A stretch of DNA of 64,000 bases from positions 51,770,001 to 51,834,000 of the forward strand of contig CM114271.1 in assembly GCA_050084515.1 (NCBI GenBank). The letters are read 5' to 3'. Shown here piece by piece: positions 35,931 through 48,733 of this stretch (position 1 is the stretch's first letter; each line of letters starts with the position of its first letter). The position numbers and the translations under genes were made by a program. Under the pieces are notes generated by a model. It saw nothing but the letters and a program-made list of their open reading frames with translations, searched no databases and had not been told where the DNA came from. This stretch comes from Blasia pusilla (lineage: Eukaryota; Marchantiophyta; Marchantiopsida; Blasiales).

Positions 35931-36384
35931 TAGGACTCACCAATCGGAATATCCCACTCCGGTTGTCCAACATACATACACCAGGTGTAAGCCTCTCACG
36001 ATCAATGGCTGGCCGGGCTGGTAATGCATCCATCTTTGCCTGTTGCCTGCCAAGTAGCATTGGTACTCAATGCTACACCTGACATAGAGGGTCGCGCCAC
36101 CGCAACACCCTCATCCACCTCAGCACGTGTAGCAGTAACACCCCCACGTTCACACAACGTGGCTGCTAGCTGAAATACAGGAGCTAAGTCAACTCCTAAA
36201 GCCATTAGTTCCGTGGCCGAAAACAACGGGGATCCCAACACTGAAGTTGCCATCCGCACATCTTGCCGGATCTTTGATCGGTATCTACTACACGCGATGT
36301 AGATGCCTCAGTCCCCACTATCGGCTCAATAGGCTGCGTAGGAACCATGGATGGAGTCCTAAGCACCTCAGACAACAAGAATGA

Positions 36385-37338
36385 CTAGGGAAGCCTAGCC
36401 TGCCTCCCAGCCTCACCCCTCTGTGGGTCCAACTCCACAGTAGCACCACGTGGCTCTGATGCTCGAGTGGCTCCTCTCGTAACTGCAGCTGATGCCTCAA
36501 CCTTGGCTGCACTTGCCACATAAGAGAGATCATCCCCTCCATAAGAGGTGGAAGCCCTTGCTCCTGAACCTGATCTATGCTGGATACCAGCCATAGTAGC
36601 CAACTTTTGCTCCAACTGCTCAATCCTAGTAGCCATAGCTGACTCTATCGTAGTGGTAGGGGTAGCCACCGTAGGCTCTCCAACCACTGGTCCACCTCTA
36701 CCACCCCTACCACCTCGGCCTCTCGAAGCTACTCCACCGCGGCCGCGGCTTGATCTCAACTCTGGATGAAGATCAAAGCAACGCTCTCGAGCATGACCTG
36801 GTCTCCCGCAATGATCACACTGAGTTGGGGCCGATTGAGGCCCATCCTCCAAAGTCCGTCTCCCATCCTCTTGGGGATAAAACTTCCTAACATGATCACC
36901 TCCACATGTCCAACATGACTGTCCTTGCTGTGAGGCAACAAATAAAGGCAATGGTCTCTGCGCAAGTGTCCCTCTAGGACCTGATTGAGGTCGTGTGTAC
37001 CCCCCACGACTCCCACTACTACTACCACCACCACTACTACGAGACTGTGAGGTGGGCTGCTGAACACAAGAAGTAGTTATATCCCTACTGAATGCAGATG
37101 TCACCACTCTCTCCTTCACCATGTTAAGCTCAATCTTCTCAGATAGAGCAAACACATGGGTCAATGTGGGTGAATCATCACTCATAAGAGTAGCATCACG
37201 TACCCTGCGGCGCAACTCTCTGTCCAAGATCCCATACCAAAATCGATCGCCTAAGCCTCGGTCACACCCTGGGTAATCGAAATCAGCGTCGCATACAAGT
37301 GTATGCCTCACGAAGACTCTCATCAGTCTTTCGCTCAA
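36385..37338 (-). pseudogene. Gag C-terminal part with zinc knuckles (A1)
   Basis: A 317-codon frame with two CCHC zinc knuckles: CWTCGGDHVRKFY (last Cys changed to Tyr; A2 keeps Cys there but has lost the second Cys) and intact CDHCGRPGHARERC. An Arg/Gly-rich tract (GRGGVASRGRGGRGGRGG) and a short coiled coil (RIEQLEQKLATMAG) follow. These bind and package element RNA. A frameshift near 37290-37340 joins it to the upstream gag part. Confidence 0.82.
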
Positions 37339-38050
37339 ATTCCTGAAGACTCCTCAACTTCTCTCTCTTCACTCCATGATAGTTCTTCTTCAACCTTTTG
37401 AAGAACTCTGCAACCGGGCTGAACGATGGTGGGGCACTAGTACCTCCACTAGTACCCCCACTGGTACCTCCACTAGTACGCCCACTCCGGCTCGTACTCG
37501 TACCACCCAACGTCGGGCTGGCTGGCATAGTAGGAGCACTACTACCAATACCATCATGGGTGATAGACACATAGCCTAGAGACCACTGTTGTCTCCACGC
37601 CTCAATCTCAGCAACATGGTCCTTCCTACACTCATGGTAATCATCCATGGGTTGTCCCTCCAAGTGCTGAAACAACCCCTTCCAAGCCAAGAAGGGTGTA
37701 AACAACGTGGCGTTCTGCAACATTTGCATATCATACCACGTATCAAACTCCTGCATGAAGTCCTCCAACTCAATGGTTCCCACTGCACCCGAGTATCGTT
37801 GTGGGCCCTTCATGGCCCCATATATCCCGTCCATGTCCCAAATCAATGGAGTTGCAACACTCAATAACAACGTAGAAAACTCGGTGTTTGGAACACCGTC
37901 GTCCTCCTCTTCATCAACCATCGGAAGTGGAAAAGGAAGCCGATACCTCAATCCACTCCGTGTGAAACCACCACTATCCGCACCACTGTCCCCAACCAGA
38001 CCACCAGATAGCTCCGTGATGACTAACGCCGATGCCGCACCACCACCAAA
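37283..38050 (-). pseudogene. Gag N-terminal part (A1)
   Basis: The frame is open from a TAA at 38051-38053 down to 37283. It includes YSGAVGTIELEDFMQEFDTW, FLAWKGLFQHLEG, a Ser/Gly/Thr-rich linker and LKRLKKNYHG-like sequence. This is the retrotransposon capsid region. No ATG lies in frame before the conserved block: the first in-frame Met in A1 is in PLPMVDEEE and A2 has Thr there. The start may come from splicing, from a non-AUG codon, or be lost. Confidence 0.78.
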
Positions 38051-38053
38051 TTA

Positions 38054-39536
38054 CCACCACTAAGTAACCAAGTGACGTCGATGTTGCTATACTATTCTAG
38101 CTCTACTAGCTATGGGTGTAGGCAACCTAACCTATCATCACCACAAGAAGCCTCCCACGGTTATAAGTCATCACTCCAGCCTCACTATCGGTAGCACATA
38201 AGAGTAACACTACTCTGGAAATCAGCGTCAACCCTAACGATGGGCGCGCAAGCAAGAAGCAACGATGGAGGGGATCCAAACACAGGAAGTCCAACGACAA
38301 CCCTCCAATCGCAAATGGAAAGCAAGGTAACACAATCCACCAAACGTGGCGCCCCCTGAATCCATAGAACCCACCACACAATTCTAACGCAATAGCTACT
38401 CCGCCGCGGGTCGATGATGTGCTAGTCGGACTCCCAGCACCTGAAAATATTACCTGCATGGAGAGGCTACAACGTACTATGCGCTAGAGATCCATCAACC
38501 AAAAATTTGAGATGCATAACGTGCCTAACACATCTCCGAACAACACCAAATGAGCTACACCAGTGTGTACACTGGCATAGTTAAGAACTCAGCAGTTAAG
38601 CATCTTCCAGGCAGAATAGCCCAAAGATGGGTGACCAGTTATGCAACACTCAAATAAAAAATCCTGCAAAAACTGCCTCATGCCCAAGCAAGCAAGCTTG
38701 CTCCTTGCTCCTTGCTCCACGCTCCGCCTCTCACGCCCACTTGCCCCGAACTACCACAAGTTGCCTCGAAGCCTCAAAACGCCGAGACATGCCCCATTCG
38801 CCACGTTTCGCCATGCTTCCCTATGGAGAGAGGCCTAACCAGGGTGCCCACAATGGGATAGGCGTCTCCAACAACGGACGAGTCACCAACCAACCAGCCC
38901 CTCCGATCTGCTGTCCATCATAGCAAGTCCTTGAGCAAGTCCGCGAAATTTTGATCAAAAATTACTCCACAAATCCTCAACCAAAATTGAATCTATTTCA
39001 ACCAAAATTCAATTGACTACCATAGCTATCTCTCCACAAAAAATCAGCTACAATTGAGCTCTGTACTCCGAGCTAAAAATCAGACAAACTTGCTGTCCAT
39101 ACACCTCCAGAATCGTAAATCCGACAGCGCTTCCGCCCAGATTCATGCACGCAGAAATCCGCAACGCTCCACACACTCAAGCAGAAAGCTTCACATGAGA
39201 TCAAAATACAAGTAGCAATAGGAACCTCTCACCCGATGTGGATGAACTTCAACAGAGCTTCCGCACTCCAAGCTCTCCACATCAGAAAACCGTCGAACAC
39301 GAACCAGAATCTTCAATCCTTGATAACTTCCAACTCCCTTGACAAAATCTGGAGATCTTAAGCGCGTTGGAAAGCTCTCAGCAAGGCGCTTCTTTCCCAA
39401 CCAACCACGCACCAGATTTCCACCTCCAACATAGGCCACAAGCCACAAAAATCCATGGATGAGTACACAATTAGCCTTTACCAGATCCTACTGATCCACA
39501 ATCGAAGCTACCATCGATCTACTCTAGTTCTTTGAG
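38054..39536 (-). other. Untranslated leader of A1
   Basis: The 1.5 kb between the 5' LTR and gag matches the A2 leader (57745-58576) and the leader at 54735-55763. It has CTTGC-type short repeats (around 38690-38720) and no long frame. The bases next to the LTR (CTCAAAGAACTAGAGTAG) do not resemble the usual tRNA-Met primer site, so the primer is unknown. Confidence 0.75.
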
Positions 39537-39904
39537 TGAAATCTATGAAAGACCTACTATCATAAAACACATATAGAATCATATACAATTGAGCCAAACC
39601 CACTCCACGATGGGAGAATCCAGATCGAAGCTTGTGGGAACCACCATAGCCAAGAGCTCTACTCACTACCAAGGCTAACTCCCAACGCAACAGGCTCAAC
39701 TCAAAGAACTAACTGTTCTTTGAGTGCACTCCACACTATATCCTCCAACCTAAGAGCGGGCCCTACTGGAAAAGTCACCCTCAACTTAGTAACCCCCAAC
39801 CCTATGTATGAAACCGCATCTCTACCTAGACACTACGGCCCTACATAAGGTATGGCCTCTACTAGCACACTATACTCTACGACATAATCCGTATGGTCAT
39901 GACA
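39537..39904 (-). repeat. 5' LTR of A1
   Basis: 368 bp, TGTCATGACC...ATTTCA on the minus strand, aligned end to end with the 3' LTR at 13881-14248. The few differences between the two suggest some age. It would hold the promoter for element transcription; no clear TATA box was assigned. Confidence 0.9.
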
Positions 39905-40299
39905 TATAGCATATGTCTTACAATCATGCATGTTAGGTTCTAATTCTTAAGTTTGAAATAAGTCTCACACTATTGTATTTGAATCCACTTTGCAAGTGCA
40001 TAGAGTTGCACAACAATCATTCTATTGTAACGTCATAATTGCACTATAGTGGTAGGCTTGTGATTGTCACAATCATAAGATACTTGCATGAGTACGATCT
40101 TGAGTTACACTTTGAATAACGTCTAAAGTGACATTTTATACACTTGTAACACAATCACATGACGCTCGCAAGTAGCTGTATGATAGATGCAAGTTAGTTG
40201 CATGACAACCGTCAAGTACCCGTAACAGAGTTGCAAATTTATGACTATCACTTGCATAGTAATCGCAAAGAAGCCATAGAATAAAAGATTTTAAATAGC
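39905..40299. other. Flank right of A1, no gene
   Basis: AT-rich sequence with recurring TTGCAAGT/CTTGCA words in both orientations. It does not match the flank left of A1, and I see no coding frame. Confidence 0.5.
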
Positions 40300-40731
40300 T
40301 TAAATTTGGGCTAGTCCATCTGGGCTTGCGGTTTTTCGTTCAACGCCTGAATGATGGTGCGTTGAACCTCATTGAAAGTCGTGGGTGGTTGAGCCCCCAG
40401 GACCTTCCTCCGAGCATCCTTGCTAACCTTCTTTTTTCTTGCCAATGACTCTTGGGTTCACCCATTTAGGCGTTGCCCCCTTCAAGGTCTAGTTCCTCCA
40501 ACGAGTCGCCAAGAGTCTTGGGCAGGGAGTTTTTTCCGATTGACGTTTCGACCTCCAAACACTCATTGTGATCAGGTAACTCATTGAATTCACCATATTC
40601 TTGAATTCTTGTGGGAGATTGGGCCCAATAGGCTCATTCTCCATATACCTTGAACCTTCCCCAATCCGGAGGGGTTTGAGATGAATGACATTCTTTCTAT
40701 CCTTATTGGGCTTGTCTCCATCTTTGGCCAT
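40300..40731 (-). pseudogene. Gag-like start of another LTR retrotransposon
   Basis: An ATG at 40731, about 50 bp after a tRNA-Met-type primer site, opens a frame reading KNVIHLKPLRIGEGSRYMEN and ending at 40489. The stretch continues in other frames, with FNEVQRTIIQALNEKPQ near 40310-40380. The position right behind a primer site marks it as the gag start. The family is not recognised and no similarity to family A was seen. The rest of the element is missing to the left, where A1 begins. Confidence 0.45.
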
Positions 40732-40782
40732 GCCGATCGCTATTGTCGAGATCGCCCACTAACTCTGGCCTATTTGGTGATT

Positions 40783-40795
40783 TGCTCTAATACCA
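40783..40795 (-). promoter_or_regulatory. Primer binding site, tRNA-Met type
   Basis: On the minus strand the sequence is TGGTATTAGAGCA, one base away from the common plant primer site TGGTATCAGAGC that pairs with initiator tRNA-Met. An LTR is expected on its right side (from about 40798 toward 41.76 kb), with Leu/Ser-rich frames but no gene. The LTR outer end was not fixed. Confidence 0.7.
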
Positions 40796-40797
40796 CA

Positions 40798-41760
40798 TCA
40801 TATAGTCCATCCTCTACTTCCCCTAGCTTCACCTCAAAGCTCTCTCGACCTTGAGCTTTGCAAGCGGAAGACTTAGTTGAAGTCCCACAAACTCAATCAG
40901 TTGCGCGTTCAGTAGGTAACCAAAAAGCCGCAATGCGCTAATCAGGTTGAGTCTTCCCAAGTGCGCAATGTCTCCCTAGGAAGCCTCTTCCTTGCACCTT
41001 GACTATTCTCCCAAAGTCACTCGCCTAAACTGGAGCGCGTCGGTTAATTCCTCAAGGTGTGTCCCTTAGCTCAAACTTGAAACATGGCCAAACACACATT
41101 ACAGTAAGTTCCTGGTTCAAGGGCTTGAGCGGGTAGAGGGGAGAGAGAGTGTCCCCCACCTATAGGTACTTTTGGGTTCTCTGGGGCTTCCTCATTGTCC
41201 CCTTTGGAGCCTTGATTTTGGCTTTCAATCCAAACGTGGGTTGTGACCCGTGGACCAACGTTTGACTACTTATCCATCAAGAGGGCTTGGCAGAGGCTTC
41301 TTGTGGCTTATGCAACTCTCAGCTCCCCAATAACATCTTGAAGCAGCTCAGGCCCGTGTTTCATGTGCCTTATGGCTAGCGCCCTTCTTGACTCCCCATT
41401 TGGCATCTCATGGTTGTTTTGCGTTTCATGACTAGTCTCGTGGAATCTTGCCCATCTTCACATGTTCTTTACTTCTCGCCTTTGACTTCGCCTTTGGCTC
41501 TAAGGTCTCAAACCTTCCTTGCCTTGGCTTTGTCCTTGAGAGTAGGTAAGCCCTTTTCTCACCTAAGGTTGGTCATGACACACATGCGCGTCTCGCCTAG
41601 CGTTGGTCCCGCGGCTGGTTCCGTTGCCCTTCCTAGTTTCGTGACTAGGTAGTCTAGGTTGCAACTTTGGTGGGTTACACCAATTTCTTTCCTCCTTCGA
41701 CCCGCGATCATGACTCTTTTCTCGAGTTTCCCGTGTGGATGCCATAGACTTAGCTAGTCA
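40798..41760 (-). repeat. Probable LTR of the second retrotransposon
   Basis: Assigned only by position next to the primer site. It is CT-rich, without a long conserved frame. No second copy was found in the window, so the borders, in particular the outer one, are estimates. Confidence 0.35.
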
Positions 41761-42665
41761 CGACCGTTTATCCCTAATAGTGAAGGATGGTGATAAAGAT
41801 GTATGTTGTATGTTGTGTAACTATGTGTTTGCACACGAATCACAACACAATATTTAAGTCTACCATTGCACGTTAAATGTAGCAAATGCCCCAACACTTC
41901 TAAATTGCATATCGCCATTAGTTAACCTAGTTCTTACTCACACCTTGTATGAACTAAAGTACAACAAATGGTTGGGAGGCAATAAGGAGACACTCCATGG
42001 ATTTTGGAGTGAATTGCTTATGATGATGAGGGGTTTTCTTGCTTCACGTTCGCCATGGATTTTGAAAGTGGTTTCACTTCTCCATGGATCGGAAGGATGA
42101 AAGAGGAAAATTAAAGAAAATGGCCTCCAAACCAAATGAATAAGCCTTGAAATGTGGTTGGTATACTATGTCGTACACTATCTAAAGAGAAGTGAAGCGT
42201 GGCAGAGGCGGGTTACATTCTAGATGATCGTGAGAGAAGTTTTGCGGATTGAATATGACAATTTTTGGTTAGGGAGACCTTGAAAGGATTCAGCCTTAAA
42301 ATGTGGAGACGAGGAAATATACGATATCCAAGTTGAAGTTCAATCCACCAAATAGATCTAGAACAAACTTTTTCTATCCTACTTACGAGGATGGAGATGG
42401 GAGATTATTCTACTTTTGCGGAGCTTACTTTGTACAAAGCAAGTCATGTTGGCATGGAGTGAAACCGCGCGAATAACTGGTCGTCTTAAAATTTTGTGGC
42501 TTCAACATCATTACATGTTCCTGTCGAAGAATCTCCTATAACTATGACTTCAACATCATTACTGCAAACGTTGAACGAGTGGGGAGAAATGCGTGATATG
42601 TGAATCTTCAGGGATTCCTCCCCTCATGGTCCGGACTCCGGTCAGGACCTTCACAAGAAGGTACA

Positions 42666-42755
42666 TGTCTTGTGACGACAGGATATGTTCTTGATACGGC
42701 TCTGAGGACGTGTCTTGTGACGACAGAATACGTGCTTGATACGTCTATCTACATT
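42666..42755 (+). repeat. 45-bp tandem duplication in an open frame
   Basis: TGTCTTGTGACGACAG recurs after 45 bp, and the copy is in frame inside the 69-codon frame 42600-42809, giving a repeated 15-residue unit beginning TCLVTT. Two units only. Whether the frame is translated is unknown. Confidence 0.6.
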
Positions 42756-45105
42756 GTCTTTGAGGTTTTATGCACTTCTGGGACACGTCTCATGAGTGAG
42801 AGAGTTTGAGTTCAACTCCGAACGATTGGATTTGTGGTGGCAAAATGAATCTGTCTAGGCACCAGATTGAGGTGAGTTTCCAAGTCGATCTTCAGAGTGG
42901 CTCCGACTCGGATCGCCCTGGAACCATGTAGTGCGTTGCAATCCTCCCGACCGTGCTACCCGAGGTATCGATGTTCTGATCGGAGGTGCAAAGAATGAAG
43001 AAGGTGTGAGAAATTCAAGAACAAGGCGGTCGTTCTCAAGTTTGATTACTCATCGAGTTGTTCCACTCATCTGTGGTAGAGCTTTACGTACCTCCAAGTA
43101 GAAGAGGAACATCTTAGTTGATTGCACACTGTCTTCGATGAACATATGACAGTATTTGAACTTCAAGATAATAATTACCTGTTAATCGTAGGATAGTTTG
43201 CATCTAGCCAATCCTGGCCCCTGTGCTTGCCCTAGAGCTTTCGTGAGTGATATGATGTTCGCCACTCCAGCTCTAACCACAACATGGTTTTTTTGTAAGT
43301 CATGGGTCACACAAGCACACAGTGTGAGGGGAGACAGAATTTTGTCCAGGAAACGAACTGAGTGAGCGACAATGTCTCACCGCTCCTTTGGTTACATCCT
43401 CTGTACAGGTCTCTTAATTTACAGATAGGAATCAGCATGGCTGATGCCGCTCATCTTGTCCTGTCTTCTCAGTTCCATAACTCTCTAATTCCGTGTATTT
43501 CTACCGATTCAAACACAACAATTGCAAGACGTGCGAATGTCACAATCCCCTACATTTTGGTGTTAGATTTCTGACTCCCAGAGAGTGGCTACTGCTGGTA
43601 AGCTGATCATCTCATGAATATGCTTTTCTGTCTTGTAAACCCTTAAGTTTGAATCTCAGCCACCCTTTCATCAATGTTACAGAGGATCGCATAAAGGATT
43701 TCATATCTGTATCAGCTCTCTAAGAAAAATGATAAAATATGTATATGTTTGGCGGTCACGAGATCTACAGCTTGTCCAGCAATATAATTGCACCTTTATT
43801 TTCACAATAGAAAACAATCTTATCTCTAATACCCGACCTGGTTTCTTCAGAGAGTTGTGATCAAATATTCTTTATTCGAAGTCGACGTGCTTTGAGGGTG
43901 CTTTGGCTGTGCAGGGTTGATGAGTTCATACGGTTGCACCCTTGAAGATCCGCTGCTTTTTCCAAGAGTACAATGTTGTTGCATCGCACTACAAGTGTAC
44001 GCCCGACTTTCATGGGGGATCTTTCATTTTACCAAAGGCACTTGCTTGAGGTGTAAGTTGAGTTCAGGTTTCAGTCAAGATGCTTCGACACTGACCAGGC
44101 CTACATACCCTCTAGGTTTTCTGACGTTGAATCTCGTTAAATCTGGTGACCACATTCAATCAGGGTGTTTAGAGCATGAATATCTCGCCATCATTTTGAC
44201 GTGTGGTGCCAGGATCTTCATGTCGCTGGAATGTTGATGATCTCGTCATTGGTTAACTGCTAAGTGGAGTACAAGTTTCGGGAACATGACCGAGGGCAAC
44301 AACAGAGGTACTCCTTGTCACTCCATCCATCATCATTGGGCGAGAGAAAGTAGGAAATTTGAAGCTTCCTAGCCTGAGTGTGACCTTGGATATAGAATAT
44401 TTTGTACTTCTTTTGCATGGAAAAAAAACACAATACAAGAGCTAAACTCTGCACACTTTCAGTTAGCCGTCATTTGTTGAACCCATCTCTAAATAAATCA
44501 CAGTTTAGGAAATACTACACTCAGAGGATCTGCTTTTCTTCGAGTATCAGCTTCTGGTTTGGAGCAAGACAGAAGAAAGAAACTGCCTCAAATAAAGCAC
44601 GAAGAAAAACGCAATAAACTCCCTCAGCGAAAAGCTATCAAGATTTGCCTTGCTCGATTTAGAAAGTAAATGACAATATTACCAATTTTTCAACTTACTC
44701 AACCTGGAAATACGACACGCTCCCAGAAACAATCCATGATAATTTCACCCATCCATAAGCCAGAGGGACGACAGAGTATGTAGATACTGTAGCTCAGGGA
44801 TGCGTGATGATTAATAGCACTACCTTTTCGATCGCAAGTACCACGTTCACAGCAGACTAGAGTTCCCTGATCTCTTCCGAGGTCCTGCCCTCGCGGGCTT
44901 TGGAAGAACCACGTTCAGTTCACCAAGTTCTTACCTAGGTTTGTGGAAGTTAGAGAGCATCACCTGGAACAGAGGACCCCTTAGGACCTTTTTTGGGCAC
45001 GCTTTCAAATACTGCCCATTGCCCCATCGGATCCCCGTGGACAATAAAACATCACATTTCACTCATCTCTCCGCCTCGCTGTGGGGTCCCCGTGGACAAT
45101 AAATC

Positions 45106-45133
45106 TATTCATTCATTCATTCACTTCATTCAT
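45106..45133. repeat. ATTC microsatellite
   Basis: A short (CATT)n-type run with one break. A CCCCGTGGACAATAAA word is duplicated just upstream (near 45030 and 45087). Confidence 0.7.
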
Positions 45134-45179
45134 TCCCTCTTTAAAGCTACAACAGGCGCTACTTGAAGAATACTGTCTC

Positions 45180-46240
45180 AATATGCAGGGAACCCCCGGG
45201 TGCAGAACCCGACTCAAGTTAAGGACGTGGGCAGTCCCCTTGACCCAAAAAAAGCTGACTAAATCCTGCACCTTGTGTGACGAGAGGGATGAAAGTACCA
45301 GTCACTAGTTGGTCACCCGTGCAGCAATCACCCGATGCTGAAATTGCTAAGTTGGTAACATCACAGCTGTTCACGGCATTCAGTAGCCAAGATTCACTCC
45401 CCAAAGCTCCTGCACTGGTGAGTAGCGTGTACTGGGGATCCAAACCAGGTAGGGTAGATAGTGTCGATCCTTGGGTTAATGCCGGAAGCTCTGGACCAGC
45501 ACTCTGTATGGTCCGGACTTCCTCACTCTGCCCCCATCCCAGTCTTTTGCACAGTCTCGCCCGGGGTCCATGGAGTTACGATTGGCGTTAATGAGTAGAG
45601 TCTCTGAAACCTAGGCTCCTGGGTGGAAAACAGTCGATGGACTAAATTCAGTCCTAGCACCGTCTAACCAGGGCGGCGGGTCTATGCTAGCGAAGATACG
45701 ACGCGAACTACATAATGAGTGTAGGCTCTGGAACCTACGACTGGCTCTACTTAATCAGTACACTCTCCAGAACCCGGCTCAAATTTCAGGACGTTGAGGT
45801 CCTCATGATCGACAAAGAGAAAAACAAAAAGGGATGGAGATACAGTCATGTGTGAAGATGGGGATGAATCCTGGTCACTTACGCTAAAATCACAACGCAG
45901 GAAACTGAAACTGCCAAGTTGGTACGACCAGAGCTGGTCATGATGTTCAGTAGCTTAGATTCACCGCCTCAGCTGCTGCACTCGCAAGTAATGTGTGTTT
46001 GGGATCCCAATCAGGTAAGGTAGAAAGCGCTATTAGGTGCTTCTTGGTTGATGGTTGAAACCTCCGCACCATCACTCTATGTTCAGGACTCAACTATATG
46101 AGAGGATCTTTCCCCTCTCGTGCGATACTTTCTTCTTTTCTTCCTCCATTTGCACTCATACCGGTCTCTAGCACCGTCCAAACAGGTCACGGGGTCGCAT
46201 GGCTACGAAAGGAACTACTTAATGAGGAAGTATCCCAATC
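45180..46240. repeat. Diverged tandem duplication, ~570-bp unit
   Basis: Several words recur in the same order at 565-580 bp spacing. AGAACCCGACTCAAGTTAAG at 45205 is matched at 45770. ACTGAAATTGCTAAGTTGGT-like sequence near 45340 is matched near 45910. TTCAGTAGCCAAGATTCA-like sequence near 45380 is matched near 45947. TAGCACCGTCTAACCAGG near 45655 is matched near 46170. Two units and part of a third are present. A 104-codon frame (45277-45591) covers one unit; the other unit is shifted. The unit could be an old duplicated exon with introns (donor-like GGTGAGTA at 45417), but no family is recognised. Confidence 0.65.
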
Positions 46241-47054
46241 ATGCCCTGGTTCATCGCATGATTGGGATTGCAATTTTGAGCTAAGGAATTGGCGTAGCTG
46301 AAGTCCAGTCCAGGTTTGAGATTTGAGTCTGAATAGGAACTTTAAATGGGCAAAAATGGCTTTCCCTTCATCCAAAATCTTGTGACCGTTTTTTGAAGCA
46401 GAAAGGACTCCATAAGTTCACTAAAAGGAAGTAATGGGCCTCTCCATCACTCCTTTCGACTGTAAAGAGAGTAAGTCAGCTCTCCAGCTGATGCTGGAGT
46501 GGTGACACAGTTGACAATCCCTTTGGATAGCTCGCCAAAGTTCGATGTCAACACTCTTTTCGACACGATAATCGGTGACTTCATCTTTGCGATCAGTTCC
46601 TTGTAGTGAAAAGTAAGAAACTCAGCTACTGATTCCGTTTCTTATAGATTATGAAGCTGACTTACTCATAGCGTATAAATTGCCAAATTTGAAGCAGGTT
46701 TTATCGCGTAGAGCAGCCCCAAGACAAGGGTGAGCCATCGTGCAGATAGAATCTACACTCTTCCAACGTTTCCAATGCAAGTAGGGGCCAAGACCGTGCA
46801 AAAAAAGAACCTAAAAGTTTCAAGTGGTAGGCACGTGCTCGACGTATTTCATGGGTTGGTACGTCGGGCAACTCAAGTCTCAGTTTCGTTTCGGCTTGTA
46901 TCTCAGAATGGTACTGCTTGCATTCAACTGCAAGTGGAGCTGAATTTTACCGAAATGGCAAAACTAGGACCGATCCGGTCTGGTTGATATATCTTCTGAT
47001 GGCTTGAAACTTTCCTCCGTAGACTTGCGCAGGGGTACGTTCGGCCGAAAAGAT

Positions 47055-48733
47055 CTAGGAAAGTTTGGAGTTGGTAACAAGTAAGATTCGTAGAGCTGGA
47101 ATGGAAGGTTCCATTACCCGGACTTTCATCGAGATAACACCCGAGCTAGCTTTCCTGGTGTGAATTGGAGGTTCCAAATCATTTGTTTTCCCTGAGTTCA
47201 ACGTGTATCTTTGACATCCCGTTGGCGTAGGCAGAGACGAACCATAGTACTGCATGGTGCTTTGAACCACCAAAGACGCAGATGCTGAAACCCTCGAATC
47301 CCCATCTTGAAATCGAACTGTCATTTCAACCGACGGATGATTCTACTCATACGACTGTCCACCTCCTTCCACCTGACGAGACACTCTGATAGTCTTCGAT
47401 AACGTGTCATAAAGCCAGTACCTTCCTTCACGATTGCCTCTACGTCGTGGTAAACTGTGCATGACGGATGGTCCTAGGGTTTTGAAATATCTTCAGGTCA
47501 AGCAATGTACTTGGCCAATTCCGGAGGCCAATATATTCGCAGAACAAGAAACCTTTGACGGAATGTTTCCAACAGTCGAATCTTCGTACCTTCCGGTGAA
47601 AGATGCGTACCTTGAAAGAAGTGATCTATCAACCAGAAGAAGTAGCTGATGGCTATGCATGCCAGCCTTTAAAAAAGGAGAAAAAAAAAGAGAAAATATC
47701 AATAGTTCTCACTATCAAGCTCTCACGATAAAGGCATTGAGTGAAATTATCAACGGAGTCGCGAGCCTTTGTCGAGATGTACGGTCTGAGCAGCTTGGAT
47801 CCACATTCATGTTCGAGGATGACTTCAGTGACCGTCATGAACAGTTAGCCAATGCATTAGATTATCGAGAGTCCTATGAGGATTTTCTCGAGTCCGTGGA
47901 GAAGTACGGTCTCACCGTGTTCAATCCACATTCCAGTTCCAGGATCAATAAAGTTAACGTTATAAATGATGCGAAGATCCATAGATTACAGACGGTCATA
48001 AGAGGTTTCGTCAACTGAAATTGCAGTCAAGATCCACTGTACAGCGTGCGGATGGGATGCACATTCAACCATTTACTTACTTGCGAAACAGGAAACTATA
48101 GGAAATATTCCACAAGTTTAAGAAATGGCAGAACCGCCAAGCCTGTCCCACAAGATGGCCCTCCTTTGTAGGGCCATCTTTGATGGACACTCGTATAATT
48201 GTAGCTTCTTCCAACTTCAATCAATTTCTTCACGAATGTCCATCCAGGTTCCTGACCGAACATCCGTCACCCTCTGTGAGTGCATAGACTTTGATGAGAC
48301 GACTGGCGGTGGAACTAGTTCCGTCTTTATGAAGACAGAACTCGAGTTGTAGCACCGGTAGGTGCCTTCTTTCCCGTACTGGAACAGAAGAAATCTCCAC
48401 GCACAGATTTAACGTCGTATCGCACCGAGGCATTGTCATAGTGAACGCATTTATATTTTCAAACGCCGGAATTGACAACGACACCAGCATACAGACGAAG
48501 CTGACCATTCAAAGTTGGCCCGCGAACAAACCGTGGCGCTATGACGTCTCATCCTCTGGGAAACAAGCACCGCTTTTGTGTACTTCAATTCCCTGGAAAT
48601 ATCTGTGTGCAACAGGACCAGTTGATGCATGATGTACTGGAAAAAGTTTACGAAAGCTGTAGTAGTTCATAACCGGATGAACCACACATCCATCGGTTTC
48701 TTTCGTTCCCAGCTCCCCCCCAAGCGTTAGCAT
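47055..48733. other. Cluster of uncharacterised open frames on both strands
   Basis: Plus-strand frames 47434-47649 and 47659-48018 (the latter 119 codons, acidic, with FMFEDDFSDRHEQLANALDY) sit among minus-strand frames 47055-47324 and 48230-48508. On the minus strand near 47320-47450 there is also an open stretch reading VYHDVEAIVKEGTGFMTRYR. This is the most gene-like part of the low-copy DNA in the window, but no frame is dominant and no family is recognised. It may be exons of an unknown gene or a decayed one. Confidence 0.25.

Larger units (their letters stand above)
13881..39904 (-). mobile_element. Family-A Ty3/gypsy retrotransposon with DNA methyltransferase (copy A1)
   Basis: Two LTRs of identical length (368 bp), each running TG...CA on the minus strand, enclose gag, protease, cytosine-5 methyltransferase, reverse transcriptase, RNase H and integrase in that order. 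Integrase after RNase H is the Ty3/gypsy order. A 16,325-bp CACTA transposon interrupts the methyltransferase; without it and its 3-bp duplication the element is about 9.7 kb. Flanking bases outside the two LTRs do not match (ACAAC versus TATAG), so no target duplication is visible. Frameshifts and stops in gag, the methyltransferase, reverse transcriptase and integrase make this copy non-autonomous. Confidence 0.9.
41761..45179. other. Region without recognisable genes
   Basis: Several short frames on both strands give no domain. A 45-bp tandem duplication is listed separately. The composition resembles the 1-9 kb region and it may be low-copy host DNA. Confidence 0.45.

Noticed and set aside
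36548-36769. Plus-strand Pro-rich frame opposite gag
   Set aside because: Antisense shadow of the Gly/Arg tract in gag.
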